Source: CAZBWW01 sp964496005
Lineage (GTDB): Bacteria; Patescibacteriota; WWE3; UBA101185; UBA10185
Assembly (NCBI GenBank): GCA_964496005.1
Contig: CAZBWW010000018.1
Coordinates: 1 to 19,974, forward strand
DNA: 19,974 bases
Direction: 5' to 3'
Made by a program: the position numbers and the translations under genes. Below the pieces are notes generated by a model. The model had not been told where the DNA came from. It did not search any database and was given only the letters and a program-made list of their open reading frames with translations. Of this stretch, positions 14,252 through 19,974 are shown piece by piece; within the stretch, counting starts at the first letter, position 1, and each line of letters opens with the position of its first letter.

Positions 14252-15403
14252 ATGAAAAGACATTGGTTTCAAACATTTTTAACCGGCGTAATCCTACTTG
14301 GATTAACCACTGTCTTATACCTTTATACATCCGGATACAGACTTGGACGCGATAAAGATGCCGATATTGATTTCAGACAAACAGGTATGATCGGGGCAAA
14401 ATCAATTCCGGACGGGGCAAACGTGTACATTAATGACGTACTAAGAACTGCAACTGATGACACTATTGCAGGTCTGGATCCCGGAACCTACACTCTGCGA
14501 ATTGCGAGAAATGGTTTTGTGACATGGGAAAAACAGGTTGAAGTGTTCGCAGAATTGGTCACGGATATAACAGCGGTATTAGTTTCGCAAAGCCCACGGC
14601 TGGAACCTCTTACAAATACCGGGGCACGAGGACCTGAAATTTCGCAATCGTTGGGTAAGCTGGCATATTTTTCAAAGGATACAAAAGAACCAGGAATCTG
14701 GGTAATTCCATTAACAAATAGTGGTGTCAGTTTATTTAGGTCTGACGCGTATAAAGCAATACAGGATACGCCAACTACCATTTTTTCAGACGGGCTGTCT
14801 ATTGAATGGTCTCCCGATGAACAAGAGCTACTTGTCCAAACTGTAGAGAACGTGTACTACCTGGTGGACCTGGACACCGAAACTGCACAATCTACTGCCG
14901 CGCCAGATATTGTTAGGCAGAGATGGGACGACGAGTTACTTGAGAAAAGAGTAGATTTTTTACAGCGAATTGACTTACCGGAAGAAATGGTAGAAATTGC
15001 AACTTCAAAAGATGCTATGTGGGCACCTGACGAAAAGAAATTTTTATACAAGGTGGAAAACGGAGATACTATCGAGTACAGAGTATATAACATGGAAAAA
15101 CCACTCCCGGTAGGAGAAAAAGTTGAAAATCTAGTCTTTACGACCACTAAAAATGACCCACAACCGCATGTTACTTGGTATGCGGATAGTTTTCACTTGA
15201 TTTTAGTTGAGGGCGATATAGAAACTGAGAAAAAAGGAATCGTAAGCTTAATTAGAATTGACGGTTCGAACAAGACTGAGGTGTACAGTAACACGATGTA
15301 TTCACCTAAAGTATTTAGTGCGCCGGGCGGTGAGAAATTAATCTTTCTGACATCTTTTAAATCGAGTGAGCAAACAGACCTTTACACAATTGGTATCAGA
15401 TAA
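14252..15403 (+). CDS. Membrane-anchored PEGA-domain protein with beta-propeller-like repeats
   Basis: 383 residues. A single N-terminal membrane segment (about 8-27, after MKRHWFQ) is followed by an outside-facing part. Residues 44-110 match a PEGA domain (SIPDGANVYIND, GLDPGTYTLRIARNGFVTW). The rest shows TolB/WD-like blades, each with a hydrophobic strand, a 'W(S/A)PD' turn and a following strand: LSIEWSPDEQELLVQ, DAMWAPDEKKFLYKV, HVTWYADSFHLILVE, SAPGGEKLIFLT. PEGA modules are surface beta-domains of unproven role, so a structural or binding function in the envelope is inferred. No SD precedes ATG 14252. It converges on the sortase gene with only 14 bp between stops and no terminator. It has no LPXTG motif. 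Confidence 0.8.
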   Translation: MKRHWFQTFLTGVILLGLTTVLYLYTSGYRLGRDKDADIDFRQTGMIGAKSIPDGANVYINDVLRTATDDTIAGLDPGTYTLRIARNGFVTWEKQVEVFAELVTDITAVLVSQSPRLEPLTNTGARGPEISQSLGKLAYFSKDTKEPGIWVIPLTNSGVSLFRSDAYKAIQDTPTTIFSDGLSIEWSPDEQELLVQTVENVYYLVDLDTETAQSTAAPDIVRQRWDDELLEKRVDFLQRIDLPEEMVEIATSKDAMWAPDEKKFLYKVENGDTIEYRVYNMEKPLPVGEKVENLVFTTTKNDPQPHVTWYADSFHLILVEGDIETEKKGIVSLIRIDGSNKTEVYSNTMYSPKVFSAPGGEKLIFLTSFKSSEQTDLYTIGIR

Positions 15404-15417
15404 ATCACCTAATATAA

Positions 15418-16116
15418 TTACTTAACTTCGACTAGCTTTGCCGTCACAACCAAGCGATTTAATGTAGTTCCGGGCGGATCGCATGTTTGCAATGTAAGAA
15501 TTGGTTCGAGCACCGGTCTGGTTATGGGATATGTATTCCAACCATCCATTACTTCCTTGTCTATTACTTCGTACACGTAATCTTTTCCTTTGTAAAATAC
15601 ATGCACCTTATCGCCTTGTTCAAGTTTCCTAAGTAGATTAAATACCATTGCATATCTGCCTAATTCCCAAAAATTTATAGATGCATGTGCAAATAAATAA
15701 ACGTTGCCGGGTTCGGTGGACGGGTAATTCGACACAGATGCGTGCGCTATTCCATCTTTAAGTGCCGCGAGATATGCTTGTTCATCTGAAACAGACACAT
15801 CTGCCTTTACCGGCGCATTAATGCCTAACTTCTCAATTACAAGCGAAAAGTCTTTATTTACAGGCTCAATCAAAATTGGCTTCGTGGAAATAAAACGCGC
15901 GAACACGCTATCTGCCTGCCCCTCTCCATCTAACACAAATTCTTGTGATTTGGCTTGTTTATACTTGTACCACACTTCATCTTTAATGATAGGGCCAAAT
16001 GCTAACAACAAAAAAGCGATACCTAGCATTATAAAAATATTTGATACTGTTTTTATGAAAATATATTGCTTAGGAGTTAGCGGATTTCTGTATTTGTAGG
16101 TCTTAACTTTACTCAC
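15418..16116 (-). CDS. Sortase family transpeptidase
   Basis: Sortases cleave a sorting signal of secreted proteins and join them to the envelope or to each other. The 232-residue protein has a cytoplasmic basic N-terminus, one membrane anchor (about 21-43) and a C-terminal sortase barrel. The catalytic triad is visible: H144 in LFAHAS, C212 in TLQTC, and R221 in LNRLVVTAKL. The strand VIEKLGINAPV (93-103) is the usual family opening. Start is GTG 16116, without an SD, 6 nt after a TATACT box. No protein in the window carries a recognisable sorting signal, so its substrate lies elsewhere. Subclass (D/E-like) is a guess. Confidence 0.9.
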   Translation of the reverse strand: MSKVKTYKYRNPLTPKQYIFIKTVSNIFIMLGIAFLLLAFGPIIKDEVWYKYKQAKSQEFVLDGEGQADSVFARFISTKPILIEPVNKDFSLVIEKLGINAPVKADVSVSDEQAYLAALKDGIAHASVSNYPSTEPGNVYLFAHASINFWELGRYAMVFNLLRKLEQGDKVHVFYKGKDYVYEVIDKEVMDGWNTYPITRPVLEPILTLQTCDPPGTTLNRLVVTAKLVEVK

Positions 16117-16122
16117 AAATTA

Positions 16123-16150
16123 AGTATAACTTACTTTTTGAAGGTTCCAA
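16123..16150 (-). promoter_or_regulatory. Promoter of the sortase gene, predicted leaderless
   Basis: Minus-strand TTGGAA (16150-16145), 16 bp, TATACT (16128-16123), TAATTT, then GTG 16116. The -10 matches consensus at five of six positions. RNA would begin at the start codon. Confidence 0.5.
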
Positions 16151-16189
16151 TAGTCCGACAAACTATGTAAGTGCTGATGTGCCAAATAG

Positions 16190-16335
16190 CCTAAAAACTG
16201 TGGAGGAAATGTAGTGTTAAATACACAAAGCTCCCCACGAGCGGCAGCCTTACGGACTTGCCCACCGACCGAAGCCGGCGACCCAACCACGAGAGCTCGT
16301 ATGGGAGCTTAATATCGTGGTTGGGATTTACTACT
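16190..16335 (-). ncRNA. Candidate structured non-coding RNA of unknown family
   Basis: Minus-strand RNA with several strong helices. Stem A is 11 bp, perfect: CCCAACCACGA (16325-16315) with TCGTGGTTGGG (16292-16282). Stem B pairs the loop of A, AAGCTCCCATACGAGC (16310-16295), with GCTCGTGGGGAGCTT (16242-16228): 8 bp, a small internal loop, then 6 bp. Between them lie a C(UUCG)G hairpin (16278-16265) and a hairpin at 16262-16243. Next comes GTGT-TAAAT-ACAC, and a weaker stem GTGGGG/CCTCCAC followed by TTTTT (16197-16193). This last stem competes with B. The TTCG loop, promoter and T-run all point to the minus strand. It does not match tmRNA, RNase P, SRP or 6S consensus by eye. Ends are approximate. 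Confidence 0.6.
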
Positions 16336-16341
16336 AGATTT

Positions 16342-16350
16342 ATTATAGCA
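16342..16350 (-). promoter_or_regulatory. Extended -10 promoter of the RNA candidate
   Basis: TGCTATAAT on minus (16350-16342), with a possible GGGACA (16371-16366) 18 bp upstream inside tRNA-Arg. The start would be near 16335. The same nine bases precede tRNA-Arg. Confidence 0.55.
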
Positions 16351-16362
16351 AGTTAAAACTAC

Positions 16363-16437
16363 TGGTGTCCCCGGCGGGAATCGAACCTGCATTTTACCCT
16401 TAGGAGGGGTATGTTCTGTCCTTTGAACTACGAGGAC
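16363..16437 (-). tRNA. tRNA-Arg (anticodon CCU)
   Basis: 75 nt with CCA encoded. The acceptor stem GTCCTCG/CGGGGAC has one G.U pair, with A as discriminator. The D stem is GTTC/GAAC. The anticodon arm TACCC-CTCCTAA-GGGTA gives CCU, reading AGG. The T arm is GCAGG-TTCGAAT-CCTGC. A promoter with TGCTATAAT lies 14 nt upstream. Confidence 0.95.
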
Positions 16438-16451
16438 CGATTTACTTTGCC

Positions 16452-16460
16452 ATTATAGCA
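16452..16460 (-). promoter_or_regulatory. Extended -10 promoter of tRNA-Arg
   Basis: TGCTATAAT on minus (16460-16452), 14 nt before the tRNA 5' end at 16437. No good -35; the TG extension would compensate. Confidence 0.55.
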
Positions 16461-16479
16461 TTACATCGGCAGTGGGGCA

Positions 16480-16488
16480 TGTTAGAAT
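16480..16488 (+). promoter_or_regulatory. Possible extended -10 promoter of tRNA-Ser
   Basis: TGTTAGAAT has the TGn-TAGAAT form of an extended -10. It lies 52 nt before the tRNA, giving a leader of about 45 nt to be trimmed. A weaker but possible choice. Confidence 0.3.
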
Positions 16489-16540
16489 AGCGTTTGATAC
16501 TGTGATTTTGTCACTATTTGTGTTGTGAGTTGATAATTTT

Positions 16541-16628
16541 GGAGGGGTGCAGGAGCGGCTTAACTGGCTGGTCTTGAAAACCATGCGTGCGCAAGCACAC
16601 GAGGGTTCGAATCCCTCCCCCTCCGCCA
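16541..16628 (+). tRNA. tRNA-Ser (anticodon UGA)
   Basis: 88 nt with encoded CCA. The acceptor is GGAGGGG/CCCCTCC with discriminator G. The anticodon loop CTTGAAA gives UGA, reading UCA. The long variable arm of a class II tRNA is present (GTGC-GCAA-GCAC). The T arm is GAGGG-TTCGAAT-CCCTC. Divergent from tRNA-Arg. No terminator was identified in the AT-rich 104 bp up to ndk. Confidence 0.96.
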
Positions 16629-16732
16629 AAGAAAGCACTTAAAAATATTCGGTAAACATAACTACTAAAACAAAATGGCTAAAACAGAAATATAAAAAAG
16701 TCAAACTTGAAAATTAACCTAGTAAAATTAGC

Positions 16733-17317
16733 TTAATACGAATAAAGTACTTCCTCGACTCTTTTATAATCCATAATTTCATCTTTATTAAACCACAACG
16801 CAATTTCTTCCTCTGCTTCTTCTACAGAACCTGAAGCATGGACTAAGTTATATATTGCACGTCCCGCCGCATTAGCGGCATATGCGGAATCTAGCGAAAA
16901 GTCGCCACGAATTGTACCCGCAGGAGCCAACACCGGTACTGTCGGTCCGGTAATCGCCCTGATTCTTTCAATAGCATGTGCTCCTGTAAATATAAGTGCC
17001 AACACAGGTCCGGATTTTAAATAATCTTCGTTCCATTTTTTAACTAACTTGCCAATTTCAATCGCGTCAGTAGTTCCCATACTCTCCATCAAATCAATAT
17101 CGTATTTCTCACAGTCGCTTATTGTATTTTGCCCTACTTTTGTAAACCACTTGTCGGTTGATGGATAATGTTTTCTGGCAGTTTCGTCATCTGCTAATAC
17201 TAATTTTACGGCTATTATTTTTAGGCCCGCACGCTCAAACCGATGTAAAATTTCACCAACAACGCCTCTTTGAACAGCCTCGGGTTTTATTAAAACTAAC
17301 GATCGTTCCATTGTCAT
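16733..17317 (-). CDS. ndk: Nucleoside diphosphate kinase, enlarged form
   Basis: NDK moves the gamma-phosphate between nucleoside triphosphates and diphosphates through a phosphohistidine, balancing NTP pools in the cytoplasm. Motifs: RSLVLIKPEAVQRG (5-18, K11), ITGPTVPVLAPAGTIRGDF (122-140), and the active-site NLVHASGSVEEAEEEIALWF (H160 from the first Met). The usual NxxHgSDS reads NLVHASGS. At 194 residues it is 40-50 longer than standard bacterial NDK. The excess is an insert at about 57-100 (from WFTKVGQNT to WNEDYL) and a short C-terminal tail. A second ATG (17311) is an equally possible start. It lies 18 nt after the phosphoesterase stop, so the two are probably cotranscribed. No SD is visible. 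Confidence 0.93.
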   Translation of the reverse strand: MTMERSLVLIKPEAVQRGVVGEILHRFERAGLKIIAVKLVLADDETARKHYPSTDKWFTKVGQNTISDCEKYDIDLMESMGTTDAIEIGKLVKKWNEDYLKSGPVLALIFTGAHAIERIRAITGPTVPVLAPAGTIRGDFSLDSAYAANAAGRAIYNLVHASGSVEEAEEEIALWFNKDEIMDYKRVEEVLYSY

Positions 17318-17335
17318 AGATAAATCAGTTTACCA

Positions 17336-18367
17336 CTACAATTTAACTTCTTCAACAGCATAAGTGTTATCAGCATAAATATGCAATAACGTAAATCGTG
17401 GAGGTAGTATAATGTTTTCATTATCCTCATCTGCTAGTGCACCAACTACAATATGTTGTAATCCCGGTTCTTCCGGATCGGTGATTGTGCTAGGTATGTG
17501 GTGATCTGCAGCAATAATTGCTTTTACCCCAGAGCTTCTAATTTTAGCCAGTAAGATCTTGGCTTGATTAAGCACATCTGTTAGTTCTTCACCTTTAACA
17601 TACCCCATTGATGGCAACCCGCCAACGCTATAAAGAGGTTGTGATAGCAGCACTATATCTGTTGATTCTATATTATTTAAAAACCAAGTGTAGCGCTCCT
17701 CATCCATAGGCGTGTAGTTTGCGCTATTGTCCAGCATCATAATTGTCACATTACCTACCTGCAATTTGTGATAGTTTGCACCAAAAACTTGTGTGAAATT
17801 CTCTAAACCTACCGACTGTGCTAAATCATGATCACCCGGTAGTACATACCACGGGGCGGCACTTTTGGATATAGTTTCTTTTGCAGCAGTTAAACTCTCT
17901 ACATCACCCCAATTTGTTAAGTCACCAAGATGGAATACATAATCAACTGCGAGCTCATTTACTGCGTTAACTGCTTTTTCCAGACTATCAAAATCATCAC
18001 CGGAATCTGCAAGTAGTGCAATAGTTGCGACAGGCACTTTATTTGCAGTCTTATCCTCTAAGCCAGTACTGTTATCAGTGATGGCTGAGGTTTCGTCTGT
18101 TTCGGTATCACTAGCCTTATTTATCCCGGTTTGTGAAAATCTTTCTATGAACTCTCCTGCCACCTCTCCGGTTTGTTCTACATCAAAGCCAAATTTTGCA
18201 GACACAGGTTCAAGCAGACTCGCAAATCTGTTAGTATTTAGGGCTGAGACTTCTTTCACAAAATAGGACACACCCATAACGAATGCTGTCAAAATCACAA
18301 TCGCAAACATTGCGCGCATTGTTCGTCTGAATGCGGTATGTTTATTTCGTTTTCTCTTTTTCATCAT
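17336..18367 (-). CDS. Membrane-anchored calcineurin-like phosphoesterase
   Basis: 343 residues. A very basic start (MMKKRKRNKH) and one membrane segment (about 19-37) are followed by a low-complexity acidic/Thr stretch (about 80-110) and a metallophosphatase domain facing outside. Metal-site motifs are LADSGDD (119-125), HLGDLTNWGD (146-155), PGDHD (177-181) and AADHH (286-290). The usual first motif D-x-H reads D-S-G, so one metal-ligand His is missing, and GNHD is GDHD. Activity may be altered; the substrate is unknown. Two adjacent ATGs (18367 and 18364) are both possible starts. A perfect TATAAT ends 8 nt before the first, so the leader is at most a few nucleotides. ndk follows downstream. 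Confidence 0.85.
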   Translation of the reverse strand: MMKKRKRNKHTAFRRTMRAMFAIVILTAFVMGVSYFVKEVSALNTNRFASLLEPVSAKFGFDVEQTGEVAGEFIERFSQTGINKASDTETDETSAITDNSTGLEDKTANKVPVATIALLADSGDDFDSLEKAVNAVNELAVDYVFHLGDLTNWGDVESLTAAKETISKSAAPWYVLPGDHDLAQSVGLENFTQVFGANYHKLQVGNVTIMMLDNSANYTPMDEERYTWFLNNIESTDIVLLSQPLYSVGGLPSMGYVKGEELTDVLNQAKILLAKIRSSGVKAIIAADHHIPSTITDPEEPGLQHIVVGALADEDNENIILPPRFTLLHIYADNTYAVEEVKL

Positions 18368-18375
18368 ATGCTTAG

Positions 18376-18381
18376 ATTATA
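18376..18381 (-). promoter_or_regulatory. -10 box of the phosphoesterase-ndk unit
   Basis: Perfect TATAAT on minus, 8 nt before ATG 18367. No clear -35 at 16-18 bp. Confidence 0.45.
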
Positions 18382-18476
18382 ACGCATGTCAGAATTAGCG
18401 CATACCTAAAATAAACAACCAATTCTCCGGCGTTAACGCAATTTACATTGTTAGCAGGGAATAGTAGGGAACGGAA

Positions 18477-19974
18477 TTACATCTGATCGGGAGCCGAAAT
18501 ACCTAATAGTGCTAACCCATTTTTTAACACCTGTTTTACCGCTAAAGTAATATATAACCGGGTCATTTTCTGCTCACTAGTATCTGCCTTTAATATAGGC
18601 ACATCATTATAAAAAGAATTATATCGCTGTGCTAACTCAAATAAATAGTTACACACATAATTTGGTGCATAATTTTCTGCAGCCCGTTCCACTGTTTCTT
18701 GATACTTATATAATTGTTTTAAAACTGCCAGTTCTTTAGGCAAATGTTCAGACACAGTAAAGAAAGACGGTAAGTCAAACTTAGTTGTATTTTCTTTATG
18801 CAAAATGGAAGAAGCTCGTGCATGTGTGTATTGAATATAGGGTCCGGTTTCCCCGTCGAATCTGGTTACTGAAGAATAGTCAAAAACTATGTCACTTGCC
18901 ACATCATATCTTAGCATGGCAAATCTGTAAGCCGCTAATGCTACGTCTTTTATCACTTTTTCCCTATTTTGTACATCTTTACTTACTTCCAGGCTCTCCA
19001 ACTCTATAATTTTTGTGTGTACATCATCAGCATTTACGATAAGGCCGGTTCTTGATGACATATTTCCTTCAGGTAATGTTATAAAACCATATGATATGTG
19101 ATGTAAATTATCCGCCCACTCGAATCCTAACACTTTAAGAATTGTAAACAACTGTTTAAAATAATCACCTTGCCTAAAGTCCACAACATATAATCGTTTG
19201 TCATATTTATATTTAGTGTAGCCGTCCAACGCTAACTGCAGATCTTTGGTAACATAAACGGATGTTCCATCTGAGCGGAGCAAAATCTTATCCGGCATGC
19301 CATACTTTTCAAGCCTTGCAATTACTGACCCATCAGGTTGCTTTTCGGCAATTCCCTTTTCAACTGCAATGTTCACAATTTCCTTACCGACCTCAACGTT
19401 TTCACTTTCGTAATCCCAAACATCAAAAGCTACATTTTCGTTCTTGTATGTTTCCTCCCAGCCTGCATATACCCAACTATTCATTTTTTTCCACAAAGCT
19501 ATAACTTCAGGATCTTTGCTTTCCCATTTACGAAGAAGTTCCTGAGCCTCGTCCAACAACTGCGGATTCTTCTTTGACTCTTTTTCGAACAGAATATAAT
19601 AGTTACCTACAAAGTGATCTGCTTTGATACCCTCTGCCTGTGGAGTTTTATCTTTGCCATACTTCATATACATCAACATACTTTTGCAAATGTGTATTCC
19701 TATATCACCAACGTAATTGGATTTGATAACTGAATAACCTACGGTACTTAAAATGTTTGCGAGGGCTGATCCCAAAAAGTTGTTGCGTGAGTGACCGACA
19801 TGTAAAGGTTTATTTGCGTTTGGGGCAGAGTACTCAACTAATACCGTTTTACCCGCACCTAAATTGCTCGACCCATAGCTATCAGACTTGTTTGCTATAT
19901 CCTGGGGTACAAAACTTAACCACTCTCTGCTCAAAACAAAGTTTATGAAGCCTGGTGGAGCCACATATATTTTC
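18477..19974 (-). CDS. argS: Arginyl-tRNA synthetase, 5' end beyond the window
   Basis: Class I synthetase that charges tRNA-Arg. The frame stays open to the window edge (KIYVAPPGFINFVL), so GTG 19964 is not the start and the N-terminal domain is cut. Visible: EYSAPNANKPLHVGHSRNN, with HVGH as the HIGH motif. The KMSKS-type loop reads GNMSSRTGLIV, without the first Lys, as is common for ArgS. Next is TRFDGETGPYIQYTHARASSIL, leading into the DALR anticodon-binding domain, and the typical end KNGLALLGISAPDQM. About 499 residues are present, of an expected 550-590. It is upstream of the phosphoesterase gene with 109 bp between. A tRNA-Arg gene lies 2 kb away, probably by chance. Confidence 0.96.
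   Translation of the reverse strand, partial: KIYVAPPGFINFVLSREWLSFVPQDIANKSDSYGSSNLGAGKTVLVEYSAPNANKPLHVGHSRNNFLGSALANILSTVGYSVIKSNYVGDIGIHICKSMLMYMKYGKDKTPQAEGIKADHFVGNYYILFEKESKKNPQLLDEAQELLRKWESKDPEVIALWKKMNSWVYAGWEETYKNENVAFDVWDYESENVEVGKEIVNIAVEKGIAEKQPDGSVIARLEKYGMPDKILLRSDGTSVYVTKDLQLALDGYTKYKYDKRLYVVDFRQGDYFKQLFTILKVLGFEWADNLHHISYGFITLPEGNMSSRTGLIVNADDVHTKIIELESLEVSKDVQNREKVIKDVALAAYRFAMLRYDVASDIVFDYSSVTRFDGETGPYIQYTHARASSILHKENTTKFDLPSFFTVSEHLPKELAVLKQLYKYQETVERAAENYAPNYVCNYLFELAQRYNSFYNDVPILKADTSEQKMTRLYITLAVKQVLKNGLALLGISAPDQM

Noticed and set aside
16243..16262. Resemblance of the GTCCGTAAGG hairpin to SRP RNA domain IV
   Set aside because: The conserved asymmetric and symmetric loop bases (GGTCAGG / GGAAGCAGCC) are not present, only the C-C/G-G closing of a GNRA-like loop.
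16508..16537. TTGTCA-18-GATAAT as the tRNA-Ser promoter
   Set aside because: Good hexamers, but the -10 ends only 3 nt before the tRNA, so transcription would start inside the mature tRNA.
16453..16638. 61-codon minus-strand reading frame across tRNA-Ser
   Set aside because: It is the antisense of the tRNA, a frequent false gene at tRNA-Ser loci (GEGFEPS-type peptide).
1..19974. CRISPR arrays, insertion sequences, integrases, prophage genes
   Set aside because: No regularly spaced repeats, transposase or integrase motifs, or terminal repeats with duplications were seen.

Overview
The window looks like a piece of a small, AT-rich, gene-dense bacterial genome, most likely a Candidate Phyla Radiation (Patescibacteria) member or something with similar gene style. 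This rests on gene style, not on a phylogenetic marker: a LamG surface protein, an O-antigen-ligase-like membrane protein with a TPR tail, a membrane-anchored PEGA protein, a solo sortase, a GH57 enzyme beside two GT5 synthases, an enlarged nucleoside diphosphate kinase, and extended L10 and L7/L12. The standard genetic code fits every gene. No phage genes, insertion sequences, CRISPR or integrases were seen. A run of 10 N (11132-11141) marks an assembly gap.

Layout. 1-1751 (+): 3' part of a LamG-repeat surface protein. 1893-4172 (+): Wzy/WaaL-like polymerase or ligase with TPRs, with its own promoter and a clear Shine-Dalgarno (SD) site. 4300-5486 (+): an L10 autoregulatory leader, then rplJ-rplL. 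5479-12081 (-): a glucan cluster read leftwards in the order HTH regulator, GT5 synthase 2, GH57, GT5 synthase 1, GalT-like transferase. 12156-14130 (-): a GT4 glycosyltransferase coupled to a WecG/TagA-type GT26. 14252-15403 (+): PEGA/beta-propeller protein, converging on a sortase (15418-16116, -). 16190-16350 (-): a structured RNA candidate with its own promoter. It is followed by tRNA-Arg(CCU) on minus and tRNA-Ser(UGA) on plus. 16733-18367 (-): phosphoesterase and ndk. 18477-end (-): argS, missing its 5' end.

How the genes fit together. The glucan cluster suggests synthesis and remodelling of an alpha-glucan, with a sugar-1-phosphate nucleotidyl transfer step. No glgC, glgB or glgP is visible. 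The wzy-like gene, GT4, GT26, LamG protein, PEGA protein and sortase suggest investment in the cell surface.

Most noteworthy: (1) a roughly 145-nt structured RNA candidate between tRNA-Arg and the sortase, with mutually competing long stems, a C(UUCG)G hairpin and a promoter 9-mer identical to that of tRNA-Arg; (2) a -10-like hexamer exactly 6 nt before five different start codons, which suggests leaderless mRNAs; (3) an 84-nt hairpin with its own promoter before the GH57 gene; (4) a sharp GC drop inside the GH57 gene.
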